Positions 1 to 12,667 of a stretch of 64,000 nt of DNA are shown here, one piece after another. The notes beneath the pieces are model-generated. The model ran no database searches. It saw nothing but the letters and a program-made list of their open reading frames with translations, and had not been told where the DNA came from. Source of the DNA: Diprion similis (lineage: Eukaryota > Arthropoda > Insecta > Hymenoptera > Diprionidae); assembly GCF_021155765.1 (NCBI RefSeq), contig NC_060116.1, positions 5,704,001 through 5,768,000 on the forward strand. The letters run 5' to 3'. Within the stretch, counting starts at the first letter, position 1. Each line of letters opens with the position of its first letter. Position numbers and translations under genes: made by a program.

Positions 1-363
1 AGAGATTGGAATAAAGTATACAAATCAATAAAAATCAAAAGACTAGTTTTGAAAAAATCCTCCCGTACTTGTCCATACCGTTACTAGATATACCGACTCT
101 CGGTAAAGGAGACAAAGTTCAGAACGGTTAGGCACCAAAAAATATCATCAGTCAGTGAATCGTGAAGAGTGTAACATACCGTGAAAAGTGTCCTGCGTGA
201 ACGTGTTTTACATAGTAGTGGTCAGCTTTCCTACAAATGCAGTGCACCGGAGTATAATAACTGTTCGCTGCACGCTGGATACGAAACAGCAAACTCGAGG
301 CACGTTTCAATTTTAATAATATAAACAACAAAGCCGCGGGACTTCAAAACTGGATCTTCGGCA

Positions 364-522
364 ATGGCCTTAACTGTTCAAGGTCCGAGATGGTTCTGGG
401 CTGGAGTTGGTGGCCTCCTTCGCTATTTAATCGGGATCCCCACTTCGAAGCCTGGTCCATTTTTCCTCTCTCTCGTTCTCGCGGTCAGCGTCACTCAAGA
501 TCTTTGTCTTATTTCGCAGTGA
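364..522 (+). CDS. Candidate small ORF, possible 5' exon of an unknown gene
   Basis: An ATG in good context (GGCAATGG) at 364 opens 52 codons ending in TGA at 520-522. The predicted peptide starts MALTVQGPRWFW and has two hydrophobic stretches. A second reading is possible: a donor after CAAG at 382 and an acceptor (TTATTTCGCAG) ending at 519 would remove 137 bp and give a 39-residue peptide ending in TAA at 618-620. A TCAGT initiator-like motif lies near 148-152, and a strong donor (CCTAG followed by GTGAGC) lies at 744/745, so this may be the first exon of a transcript that is largely 5' UTR. No family is recognised and coding status is uncertain. Confidence 0.25.
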   Translation: MALTVQGPRWFWAGVGGLLRYLIGIPTSKPGPFFLSLVLAVSVTQDLCLISQ

Positions 523-622
523 TATCGTCCGGGGTGATGGAAACGGAATTTCCATACTACCGCGATATTCGCGACAATGTGACAACGATGTGCGCCCGTA
601 TATCGCGCGCCAGAATCTAACG

Positions 623-922
623 TCACATTAATCAAAGAGTAATTTTACTTCCAAACAGTCTTCATACCACACTCGGACGTTTCGTGTTTCACAGTAGTTT
701 GTCACGGTCTAATTGCGCTCGATGGTAACTAAAGAACTTCCTAGGTGAGCGAGACTTTTCTCATCTTCTTTTTTGCTCACGATTCAGTAAGCAAAATTTT
801 TGACAAAAGCTGTACGAAAATAAGATTAAAGCAATACATATATTTGTGCAGAACTTTGTAAAGAGGCTTAGGTAAAACGTGGAAATAAAAACGGGCAAAT
901 ATCGTTGAAATAACAGTGAGAG

Positions 923-962
<40 letters not shown>

Positions 963-2925
963 AAGCGACACTTATTGCTAGTAGTGTGTGAGAATTAGTG
1001 AGAATTGGTTATACATTTCAATTTAGTGTTTTTTCAATGAATCTATCCTTGAATCGTAACTTCCGATGAGAGTGTGCAATTTTATTTGCTGTCCGTCCGT
1101 CAATTTCTCAGTTAACAAAGGCACGACGTTATTTATAGTCGAAAGGATAATCCGCCGGAGACGAGCAAATGAACTTGAAACGGAGATAAGAAAAATGAAA
1201 TAAAAAAAAAAATAATAATAATAAAAAAAAAAAAACTGCACATTTCTACAAAACAAGAATATCAAGATCCTTCTAACGAAACTGTGTCAATTTTAGCGCT
1301 TTCCATTGCATCGAGGTCTTCGGGCTGGTGTAAATGTAGCATCCCCGTATCGTGTACCTACACCTATATTCAAAGCAGTGTCCATCGACGGCTGTGTACA
1401 CAACGTAATACGCTTGTATCTATAGTTAATTTTTCGCATGGCTGAGGTGAAATTGGAGTTTTTCAAACCTCGACATGCCTCTCACCGCTTGAGAGACAAC
1501 GCGATAATATTTATTTTACGATGTGCACTTACGGTTTTACTATTTTCTGCGTCGCCGGAACGGAGCTAGTAAAGTGAATTGCCTCTCCAAGGAATAGGAG
1601 TCATTCGTCGAGTGCGGCCTACTATGCCACCCGGAATTGGGTCAGTAAAGCAATCGTATAGCAAAAAGTCCACCACGGTCTCGGGGCTACTTTCATTGTT
1701 GAACGATCTTGTATATTCTCACATCTTGCAATTAGCATTTCTTCGCGTTGGCGGCTCGACGGTTCGCTGCACTTCGAATACTCGCCTGGGTCTAAAGTTT
1801 AAACTTTAAACATTTCATACTACTGTAGAATCGGGGATTCCCAAGGCCCTGATCCTCTCTGACTTTCTTTGGTACATTGACCGTCGATTTTCAAGATAAT
1901 GTATACGACTATCCCCGTTTTACTCTCCAAGAGAATGAAATACTCATCAATTACGAAGGAAGTATCATCGACTCACTGTTATAGTCATTTTTTCTGTAGC
2001 ACACGTACAATCCCCAAATTGAACCCTTGAGCCTTGACATCTCTTTTAAGTGCAAAATCTCAAAATTTATTTTACATTGCATTGTCAATTTTTGAGAAAG
2101 TATGTCTTCAGACAGAAATTCTAATTCTAGATTTATGAAAACACGATTCTATGCTCCCGGTACACTAATTTGCATATATTTTTTTTGGCAATTTTTCACG
2201 AAAAAATAAGTCTCTTGTATATTCCACGAACCGTAAGATCTGGGCCATTGATACACGGAGCTAGCATATAATTATGTGAATCCATAACATAATTTTGTAC
2301 TTCTGCGGTAGATAAATGCCTCTTAAGATGGGAATTATTTAGACTTGAAACTTCATTTTATAGATACCGCTGAATATGATTTATTACACGGGACTTGACG
2401 TGTATAAATAAATGGCAATAGACGAGAATGGACGGGTGTATAAACTTTAATCACTTAGAAGACCAGATTCTTTCCTCCCAAGTATATGTTCTTATTATTC
2501 AATTAGTCGAGACGTTCCTAATTTTTTCTAGAAACTTAAGCACAGCGAGGTGACTTTCGGTACGAAAACCTCCTTTTCGTTGAAAATAGCGTCGTAGAAG
2601 ACATTTGTCGAGCACAATCACTTGCGAAATTATGTGCGATAATTCAAGTCTAAGCTCATTAGAAATCTGGTCGGGAACATGCGAAAACACATGTTGTTCC
2701 GGAGGTTGACGCCATCCTGAACTAAAGACCCAGGTCTTCTTATTCATCTCCTCGTGTCCCCGGCTGAGAACCAAAACGTTTAAAAGTTTGAATCTGCTTC
2801 GGTTAGCGGGATAAGTGGAGTGCGCCATAAGAGTGATTAAAAATTATTGTCACCGACGCACGGAGAAAAAGTGGCGCGTTGTTCACGCTTTTTAAAAACG
2901 GCGCAGAAATCGTGCTTGCTAGAAA
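623..2925. other. Intergenic, AT-rich, no gene recognised
   Basis: This stretch holds an (AG)16 microsatellite at about 926-957 and a poly-A/TAA-rich patch near 1200-1235. A minus-strand open frame at 2828-2499 (109 codons) has no recognisable domain and no clear splice context. The exon-like donor at 745 (GTGAGC) is the only notable splice signal. Confidence 0.5.
926..957. repeat. (AG)16 dinucleotide microsatellite
   Basis: An uninterrupted AG run of about 32 bases, visible directly, in intergenic DNA. Confidence 0.95.
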
Positions 2926-2967
2926 TTTAATAAAGGCGGGAAGCATGCAAATCCAAAGTTTAGTCCG
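2926..2967 (+). promoter_or_regulatory. Candidate core promoter of the first four-cysteine gene
   Basis: A TATA-like TTTAATAAAGG begins near 2926, and an initiator-like TTAGTC lies about 34 bases downstream at 2960-2965. The start codon follows at 2980, which would give a very short 5' leader. Spacing fits an arthropod TATA/Inr promoter, but the motifs are degenerate, so this is inference. Confidence 0.3.
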
Positions 2968-2979
2968 ACGTGTTTTGTT

Positions 2980-4995
2980 ATGGAGGTAACGTTTTTCTCC
3001 GCCATTCCATGATATTCGATTTCCACGCGAACTTTCAACGGATTTAAAATCTCGTATCGATTTTCAGGCGAAGGCAGTCATCTGTCTGCTCTGTGTCTGT
3101 GTTCGGATCATCTCCAGCGATCACGAGAGTCTGGAGAAGACCGCAGCGGTTGTTGAAACGGATTCTTCAGAAGTCGACTTCAAGCGTCTCGAGAATGAAT
3201 ATGCAGTGGGTAACGTATCGGAGAGGATTCAAGTCTCCGATTCGAACTCATCGAGGTCGGAAACCCCCGTAGAAATATCCACGGATACGTCACTGACGCC
3301 GAAAACGGACGGTGCGAAGGAATTCAAGCCGAGCGTACATCTCGGAGAGATCGAGGAATTCGAATCAGGGAACTCGAGTCCCTTCAACAAGCCGAATCAC
3401 TTGAAATTTGAAAACTTTTTATCGGTCCAATCGGAGACTCAGGATTGGCAAAAAAATCCGTCGAGAAAAAACGAGACGAACAATTTGAGCCAGAATTATT
3501 ACAACTATAACGAAAACTCTCCGCCCTCGGAACCGGGCTTCTTTCCGTCTGCGATCGCCGGTCAAAATCAATATTTTCGACCACCTATCGTCACCGGCGG
3601 GGCTTCTTTCGGCCATTCGAACCCGTCGTATCAGGCCAAAAATATTCCGAAATTATTTCAAAGTTCGCCGCTGCTATCACCGCCGTTTCAGAGGCCTGAT
3701 TATTCCCTGAATTCCCCCGATAAAACCTCGTGGTTCGAAAATCCGCCGTCCCGCGATATTTCACAACAGTTCGAATATCCGTCGTCTTTGTACCGTGACG
3801 AGGTGAATTTCGTGACGCCCTTTGACGGGGGTAAAAATTTCGAATATGAAAAACCACCGCCAAGTTTCGACGCTGGTGAGTTTCCGGTTGTGAAAAGCCA
3901 TAGATTTCCATATAAGTTTTATCAGGAAGCTTCACACTTTTCGAACAGCAACTTTGAATACCTTCCGGATGATCCAGTTGTTCACACTTTACCCAGGGAA
4001 CGAAGGTACGCGTTATTTATTCTCTCGGGATCACAAATGAAACTTAATATTCAGCGATGTATTTTTTTCTTTTAAATTCATTCCAGAGTGTCACCATGGA
4101 AGAAAATCGTGCATCTAATAGGCACGATTTTACCGTTTGGTCTTCTTCTCGCAACGCTGTCACCGAATATTGTTCAGATTGGCAATTCCACGTAATTATC
4201 AAGTCCAAATTCTCGATTCAAATATCTTTATTCATTCGACTAAATCAATTATCTTGCTTGTCTAACCAGCGAAATACTCCGTGCAAAGTTTTCAACGCGT
4301 TTCGACTTACGCGTGACGAATGGAGAAAAATAGTTATATTTAAATGAAATTCGGAAAAAGTTTGGATCGTATAAAATACACGTTAATATCGTTGAGTAGT
4401 TTTGGCTAAGTATTTCGTTGCCTGAACAGTAAAAAATTAACTATTAAAATTAAGAATTTACAATTCCAATTATGTTGAGTTAAAATTAGCATGAAAATAA
4501 AAAAGGTAAAAACGATTGATAACCGATTTGAAATTTGCAGAGAATCGTCTATACCTCTGTCAAAATTGAAAGACATCAATTTACCACCAGAGCACAAGAG
4601 CTTGCGAATGGAAGAACTGATTTCCTGTGAGGATAAAAATATCTGCGAAATGATATTGGCCGGAAGTAAACCGAAGTCTAACATGTTGCAAAATATTTTA
4701 TGGAACTTCGTGATGAGGTGAGCCATAGCTGCATCGTTGATATAATTCCAAGTCAACAGAAAAAAAACGATTGAATATCCTCGACTATTTTGTCACTTTC
4801 ACAACCGGATTTTAATTGAGTTTTAAGTATTCCGTGTTGGCCGTGCATCAACGGGTCATACGGGTCAAGTAATAACAAGGTAATAATTGTTTCACGTTAT
4901 CCCGCAGGACGTCTGAAGAAACAGCAAAGCATAACGGACTGCGTGAATTGTTCCAGTCAGTTAAGAAGAGGGATTGTAATTTGATAACTTGTTAA
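2980..4995 (+). CDS. Secreted/single-pass membrane protein with C-terminal four-cysteine module (cluster member 1)
   Basis: Five exons give one phase-consistent frame: 2980-2985, 3068-4005, 4087-4191, 4541-4717 and 4908-4995, encoding 437 aa. A two-codon first exon (Met-Glu) joins in phase 0 to a hydrophobic signal peptide (KAVICLLCVCVRIISS). Residues about 20-310 are Ser/Asn/Pro/Phe-rich and look disordered. A basic RERR precedes a hydrophobic segment at about 322-345 that occupies its own exon. The C-terminus has C379-X5-C385 and C432-X4-C437, and the protein ends exactly on the last cysteine. AATAAA follows at 5107-5112, 112 bases after the stop. The cysteine module and its phase-2 intron match the genes at 14434 and 22128. 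Function and family name are unknown to me; it may act in the secretory pathway or at the cell surface. The exon 1 choice is the weakest part of the model. Confidence 0.75.
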
Positions 4996-5106
4996 ACTCG
5001 TCGGTGGCAGGCCTGGAATCTCGGAATGAATCAAGTGGCCGACAACGATTAGAATTAGAAGCAACTAGAAAAACGGGGAGGGGTAATACTATTATATTTT
5101 TTTCAA

Positions 5107-5112
5107 AATAAA
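5107..5112 (+). terminator. Polyadenylation signal AATAAA, cluster gene 1
   Basis: Canonical AATAAA hexamer 112 bases after the TAA stop at 4993-4995. Confidence 0.5.
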
Positions 5113-8100
5113 CCTCATATAAGTATAATATTAATTCCTTTTTCCACGCGTATTTTATAATGTATACCTATAAAGTGTACAGTAAGCGTTCTCATTTCTA
5201 CATCCACAATATTTGTAAGTCCCAATATCTCACCACACGTCAATAAATTCCTGATCGATCATTTCAGACGTGATTGTTTTTCTGACAATATGCATACCGA
5301 TCACGTCCGTCGGTTTTTCGGTTACCAGAAATTGGAACATTAGCGTAATCCTCAGATTGAGCATTAGGTGTGAAAAAATTTTCTTTGTTATGTATTTGAA
5401 ATGATTAAAGCACAAAAATTTATATACGAATCTATGAAAATTTCTCAACTTTGTTAGTATTAGTTATTAGATCTTTTGTATTAATGAAACTATTCTGTAC
5501 AGCGATTCACGAATCTGAGTTCTCCCGTATTCGCGGAATTAAAACAGGTGAAACGCATCTTTTCCTCTCGCTTTTAGCTTGTAATTCGAAATGGTTGTAC
5601 CTTGTACGATTACGCGAGTCGACGTGAAGGGAGAAAAAATTGCATGTCGTATAACCGGGAGTGATGAGACATGACAAGAAATGCATGCAAATGTAATTCG
5701 TCAGAGGCGATGTCAGGGCCGTAATGAGCGTAGCGGTATTTTCGCGATTCTACATAGGTAGACGGTGGGATCGGTAGGCGGCGCGGAAGTCGATTTGAGG
5801 ATCGAGAAACTGGTATTATTACACCGAGATGGGTGGACTTTCGAGTAGAACTATGAAAGGAAGGAGAAATGTTCTCTCAGTCAGATTTCAGGTGAATGAG
5901 AGAGGACGATTATCGCCGGCGTTAGTCGCAGGTCGGTTTAATATAAAACCTGCAACCGGCAAACCGAGCAGCTCTTGCGGTATGAACCGCGACTTTCTAA
6001 ACGCACGTTCACACCGGAAAATTGGTCCTATTAACTTGTGACTTTTGAACCACGAGTTACACACGTCAGGAGCACGTTTCTGTCTGTCTGTCTGTCTTTT
6101 TTTCTTACTTTCTTTCTCTCACCCCCGTTAAATCCTGAACATTCGCGTATCTGCCCGGTGACTTGCTCCATAACTGGCGAACGTTGGCATGTTGTCGGAT
6201 GAAGTTTATACCGGTAATCGAATTCGATCCATCAGATCACACCGTGCAGCACCTCGAAACGTGACGGCCTGGATATCTGATGTTGCCATGGTCTTATCGT
6301 TATACCTCTACATCGTGTAAATTTCGCACGTGCCTTAAATAAAGCGTATCAGGGTTAACGATAAAGGGGTGAAAATAGGGGTAAAAAAAAATATCTAAAA
6401 TTTTCACCCCAAATTGTACAATTTATTTATTATTATCCTTTATTCCGCGATCGAAAGGTCGTGAGAATACATTTATTTCATTTTAAAAATCGAACGACTC
6501 GTCAGTACGAATTGGGTATATGTATGTAGTATGTACCTATAATCAAACCGGTCTCTCCACTCGCCGTCCGACTGCATACGTACCCGTCACTACTTAAGTA
6601 CAGGTTTGACTCCGTCACGAGAGATGTCGCCGCGTGACTGTAATTCTCATATCGTTTCTCCGTCGACTGGCTTCGTTGAAGAGCTCCGCCCCAGTCACGA
6701 TAATCATTATCGTTATTACTGTAATTTGCTTCATTCGAATTCGTTTAATTTCCAATTTGGATATAATGTGCCTCAAGATATTTGAGCCATTGTAAAAAGA
6801 TCATTTCAAAAGCTTGAAGGGAATGTGATTTTTTTTTTGCACTTTTATTCACGTTTGTTAATTTTTATTTATTTTTTTATTTTTATTTTTGTCAAGAGAG
6901 GTCCCAAAATTCTTTGAAAAAAAGTAGTTGACTTACCGTTTTGATAAAAAATAAAAATCTATGCTCAAGTTTCATTAATTGTAATTTTTAAAGTTTGACA
7001 ATTGCATGACATAACTTTCATACATCTTTTCAAATTTCGCAGTCATCTTTCTGAGAATTTCATGAACATTTATTGGTAATTAATTCAGCTGCACTCAATT
7101 TATCTTACATCGATTTTTTCTACATCCGAGAAATTTATCAGTCTTCAGACGGAATTCTGTGATACAGTTCGGTTAAATTTGTTGACATTTTTGAAAATGC
7201 AGTCAGGCCGGACGCTGCGTCCGAAATGTTTGAAATTCGCATTTTTGAATCTAAGGTCAAATGATTTACCAATATTTTACTGTTTTGGCCGGAATGTTAA
7301 GAGACAAAGATTTTGGTCGTGGGCCCTCGTGCTATTACATTAGAGAAATAGCAAAAGTTTAATATCGTTTTAAAATATTCATGCTAATTTCAAGCGCGTA
7401 TATATCCTTGAAATATCCTTCTAATGATCTACAATAATAAGATACAGGAAGAGATGAATACCACACTGGAGTTAGCAGCTATAATTTACGAGATTTAGTC
7501 ACGGTCTGAAACCTTGTAGAGTAATAAAGCCCATCACCGTAATTCATCCAGAATTCGATACTTGTCCATGAAATTCGATATCGAACCGATGATTTCAGTT
7601 CCGAACGAATATGTATAAACTGCGTCCAATATGTATAACGTAATTTATAAATTACGGAATCGTGTTTAGTTTGAATTTTTTTTTATATACAATGCGTTGA
7701 GAAATCAACGTGCCGATCCACCAAGGCAAAGATGTTTGCTCCTACATACTCGTATATGGGCGATTCTCACCGCTGCGCGCTGCTGCAGATCTATAATGAA
7801 CTATGTACTGTCCTTCGCTGTTAATTAATCGTACCCATAAATAATCGGATTACAATTTAGAGAAAAAAAATAAGTCAGATACATAAATAAAATTAACCCA
7901 CTTCGAACGGCAGCGGGTGAAAAAAAAGCTTATTTTTTTCATCAAAATTAATGCCGTATCAATTGAAACCATGTTTTTGGCAATGACGTGTCATCTGCAT
8001 TTACATAAAAGACACACCGGATAAACAAAACAAAAATTTGGCGTTTTTTAGGTATCACCGGATGACCGTATTCTTAGTCTTCAATAGATCACTTTAATTT

Positions 8101-8763
8101 GGTAAATGCTTCAACAGGAGCTTAGTGAACAGGCGGCAAGTTCTTATTACCGCACATGAAAGCAAAAATCCGTTTGAACGATCGAGTAAAACAATTTGCA
8201 ACGAATTATTACTAATAAGCAGCCCTGAATTATAAAAAAAATTAAAACGAAGGTTCGCGTACCAAATTGTAAGAAAATTCTACGGAATTTTGAGAATCGC
8301 AATGTTTTATCAAGCAGGTCTATCGCGATTTTGAAACAGTAAGTTGCGAGAAATGTGGCTGCTTGTTCTCGAAATTCAAGATACACGTAACCGAAAGTAG
8401 TAGCATTTCAATAGTTTCGTGATACGTTTCTGCCGAATACTTGATTATAACGTTAAAATATCGTCAAATAAATCGATCGAGTAATTCTACCTGAATTTAG
8501 AATCCACGAAATAACAACTGAAAAGTTTCAAAATTCGTCATTCAGCAAGCGGGAGCGAAAGTTTCGTGAATCATCTCGACCCAATACTTGATTCTGCGGG
8601 AAATTACTTTCATCGTAATGGCAAAAGCCATTTTTCCTGAAATTCAAGACACAAGGTATCTTCTACGTACACAGAGATATCTGTAAATACTAGAAAACGG
8701 TTTTCTGAGTGGAGAAACTTTATGTTTCCATGTCGTAGGAAGTTTTTCTTTTCTTTTTTACAC

Positions 8764-8766
<3 letters not shown>

Positions 8767-8796
<30 letters not shown>
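8767..8796. repeat. (TC)15 dinucleotide microsatellite
   Basis: An uninterrupted TC run of about 30 bases, seen directly, in intergenic DNA. Confidence 0.95.
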
Positions 8797-8797
<1 letters not shown>

Positions 8798-11700
8798 AAG
8801 CGACGATTCTCTCGATGAGAAATACAGTAACGTGGAAATAAATATTCTTAAATAAATAACAAGAGAAGTCTCGAAAAAATTGCAGCTGAAATTGCAAGGC
8901 CTGATCGTAAGTATCACTCATTGTCAGTTCAACGTCCGGCTTCCCGATCGTCAATGGTTGGTTAGAGGTGTAATATCAACACGTGGTTGTGGGCCGCGCG
9001 GCTACTTTCACCGTCAGACATATAATATCGGCCCTCGGGATGACCGGAGGCTGTGTGTAAGCTCATCCGTTCGAAATACCAGGTTACAAGGAATGCCTGG
9101 GGGGCGAGAGAATCTGTGATAAAAGCGTCTTTGAGAAGAAACGAGCTGCTTTGAGATGACCATGAGCCAGTCTTTCAACTTCCCGTTTTAAAACTCGTTT
9201 CGAGCTGAAATAATAAAAAAAATAACAGTAATAACGATGACAACATCATCGTCTTAATCGAACTTTGGAAGCACATTGTCAAATTGGTAATGAGCTACTA
9301 AAAAAACAACGATAATAATAAATACCAGGTACAGTTTTTTATCAACAGACCTTGGATTCACGACCGGTAAGTTATAACAATTTTTATTGTATTTTTAATA
9401 ATCTTCCTATTTAAATAATTCGATCAAAGTGAAAATCAAATTAATTCTGAGTTTGGAAAGGTCACGGTGATTGAAACCAAAATCACAGACTGATGATTGG
9501 ACAGACGAAAATGATCGTTCAAAACGCGAATATCTAGTAAAAACTCGATTTTTAATTCTCGGTTTGATACAATAACGTTCTTTTTCCTAGACGAAAATTT
9601 TCTTGGGCCCCAGTTGTGATAAAGTGAAATTAAAAATACGAGTAAAAATAACGCGGAACTGCAAGTACACGCGATACAAATTGCGTTACGATGAAGGTAC
9701 ATACATGTATACATGTATACAGGTATAGAGTCGGAGGCGAACGGCGGTCAGACGCAAAGGCAATGGCCCAGTGGAGTCTGACCCAATTACTCCGTCGACT
9801 ACTTTCACTCATCGGATGCACGCCTTGGATTGCAAGAAACAAAAAAATGAAGCCTGAAACACTAAGATTGGGATGTCCTGCTGAGCGTTTGAGTTACACC
9901 TCGAGGAGGCGGGAGCCTTTTAATTTTCCATCTCTTAGTGACGTATTCAAACAATCTTTCAGCCCGACACTTTCTCACGTCAAGTGCTTGGACCGTATCA
10001 AGGGGCCGCATATTTTTACTACGTTTAAGCGCTCCATTCGACATTCCAAAAGCGCGCAGGTGCGCAGAACGCGACTTGAAAGGGTCAGTTTTTTTTTTTT
10101 TTTTTTTTGCAGCGGAACAGTTTCTGAACTGGATAAAGGATTTCCTAAGCTTGATTTGAATACGGAAAAGAGATCAAGTTTGGATATACCTTTGGGCAGA
10201 ATAAGTTATAGTCAGCAACGGAGATCGAGACGAGTATAAACTGAAATAAGTGATAATAGTCACGTTTGATTCTCCGGAATGCCGGCGGTAGAAACTTCAC
10301 TTGTGATTCTTGACCGTTTCTCTTATTCCATAAAGTAAACCACGAGAAGGTAGCGATACGCGTGCATGCGTGTTCATGTACAGAATTATTATTAAAACGA
10401 CAACGTCAGACAGTTTAAAACGCGTGTTGAACAGCTGTCAAGATCTTTTGAGGCAAAATAAAATTGTTATAGTATACGATATGAAAAAGCGAAAAGAATC
10501 GATTTACACATTTCCTGAATTAATAATCGATTAATCGCGTGCTCAGAAGTATATGGTGAATAGAATTTTTTGAACATAAGTAAATCTTTTCAATTCAAGA
10601 ACGCAAATTCCGGAATGCGGTAATCATATTCCGCGGCAATCAAAGCAGATATGCGTAAATTATACGCCTAATGGTTGTACAATTTTGCATATCATTAATA
10701 CGATGTTAGAATTTGAATTCCAGAAACTATTGAACTCGATTTCAAGAGTCATTATCTGCCTACGCGTAAACTTTTATTGTTCAAACCATGCGAGATAAGG
10801 CACAGGCATGGGAATAATGAGAGGCGGGTTGGTTATTGGCAACACGTAAGATGGATGGTTGCCATATACCGGCGTGTCAAGGAAAACAGGTGCGCTGTTC
10901 CAAACAATGCGGGAAGATACGTGGAAACGTCCTTCGTTTATTGTTAGACCAGCCGCGTAGGAACAATCGTCGCATTAGCATGATTGCTTGTAATTCTCAT
11001 CAGTTTGGATCGCTTATAAAATCCAGCTAATAAAGGCGTGTCCGAATGAGCAGCCTTCGCCAAATATTTAATCGAGCATAAGTTCGATAAGTTCATGGTT
11101 ATTCATTTTATAATGTCAAATATCGCTGGTCCCCCGACCGAGATGTTAAAAATAGACATATCAGATCCCCATCGCGTAATTGACGATTTTTTTAATCGCT
11201 CTTCGTTTTTAATCCCAAGTAACTTTTTACGTCGTTGAGAATAGGAAGTAAATTGCTTTGGGTTTATCTTAATTTAGCTTCACGATTGCTTACGCAACAC
11301 GTGTGAAACAGGTGCGGCTATACGTGCTGTATAAGTTATCTTAGAAACAAGGTATTGCTTGGTGCAGTTTCTTCAACTTTGCGCGAGAAAGTTTTTGTCA
11401 AGTAGATACCGCATTAGGCATTCATTCGCTGCAGTCTCTCGACGTCGCGATGTAACGCGAAGAGTTCGATTACGATTAACTATTATACAAACACGAGATT
11501 ATGATTATTTTCATTTTTTATTACCAAGTCCTGGGGCATCCGGCTGTTAATAGACAAAGTTTGATTGTGCTTTTAAAAATTCAAGGACGCTAATAAATTG
11601 GGAAATAAAAACGTCGGAGGTTAAAATGGGGAGTAATTATGCTGGTGATGGGCTTTGGACTTACGCTCGTGTTAACAACGACGCATCTTCGTGACTGTTT

Positions 11701-12421
11701 TCGCATTTGAGAATGAATGGGACCGACAGTCTGAAGTAAAAGTTAGGAAGAAAGAAAAAACCGCGAATATAATTTTAGAAAAACGTTTGTTCAACGATGC
11801 TTAAAAAATTCGATTTTTATCCATTATGGAGATGAATGATCGTAAAATTTTTTCAGGTGATCTCTGAAAATCTCTAGATCCCAAAAATATTAGAATCTAA
11901 TTAGAGCCATCAAAGTTGAATCATTTTCAACGTTCTCACTGTAAATCCTTTTTCTCAAATTATCTATAACTCAGCTTGGGTTATAAGAATTTACTCGATT
12001 TCATTTCTATCGAATAGCAAAATATCGTTTTATTCACGTTCACCAGCGTTTGCGCAAATGACATTACTGTAAAATTTTTCGCACCATTTTATTTCCTTTC
12101 CCAAACTTTTCATTCAGACGGTGAGTTTCATTCATCCTGAACCGGAAACGGTGATGAAAACGTGACCCTGAAACCTTGATATCTCGCCTATGCGCAAAAT
12201 AATCCGTCGTTATTTAGAGAATAAATCAGGACAACTAAAGCCGGAGGTCTAAGAAAGTTTGGCCGTAGTTCGTTTTTCATTTTTTCAATTTATTTTCTTA
12301 ATTCATTATATATCGAGCGAATAAAAGGCTCTGCAGAAACGTAGAAAGAAATCTGAATTTCGAAAAAACACGTAATTGATAAACTAATTTTCTGCGTTAT
12401 TTCGACGTAGTTTATCGGTAG

Positions 12422-12667
12422 TTCAAACCCCGAGGTCTTCCTCCTGGATGCCCTCAGGGTTGCACGAGGACGCTGCAGGCAGCAAGCCCGTGTACCCAGG
12501 TATGTGCGATTGATGCAAACGTTGAAGACCTTTCACTTAAGGTCTCTGAACTCGGCCGAGGAACTACGAGGACACTGGCTGGAGGTTCGCTCGTGAACTT
12601 GAGATCTCCCGGAGATGATATCCTTCGGAACCACGAAATACAAGACTTGCCGTACTCACGGCTGCAG
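12422..12667 (+). CDS. Candidate orphan exon (82 codons, phase 0 at both ends)
   Basis: An acceptor-like GGTAG ending at 12421 is followed by 82 stop-free codons and a good donor (CTGCAG followed by GTAAGA) at 12667/12668. The translation starts FKPRGLPPGCPQGC, contains four cysteines (residues 10, 14, 24 and 28 of the exon) and continues with a hydrophilic stretch ending in LPYSRLQ. CPxxC recalls the start of leucine-rich-repeat N-caps, but no repeats follow in the window. It could equally be a 5' UTR exon of the gene at 14434. The polypyrimidine tract is poor, and chance openness over this length is quite possible. Confidence 0.2.

Larger units (their letters stand above)
4996..12421. other. 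Long intergenic stretch, no convincing gene
   Basis: AT-rich DNA between cluster members 1 and 2. It contains (TC)15 at 8767-8796 and a short TGTC repeat near 6088. Open frames here (5829-6041, 8147-8386 minus, 8880-9119, 10836-11030) show no domain, signal peptide or paired splice sites. One frame at 9691-10239 includes a pyrimidine-rich acceptor near 10111 and is discussed as a weak candidate in the findings. Nothing else is supported. Confidence 0.5.

Noticed and set aside
2499-2828. 109-codon minus-strand frame
   Set aside because: It has no recognisable domain and ends close to the promoter of cluster gene 1; chance openness is the simpler reading.
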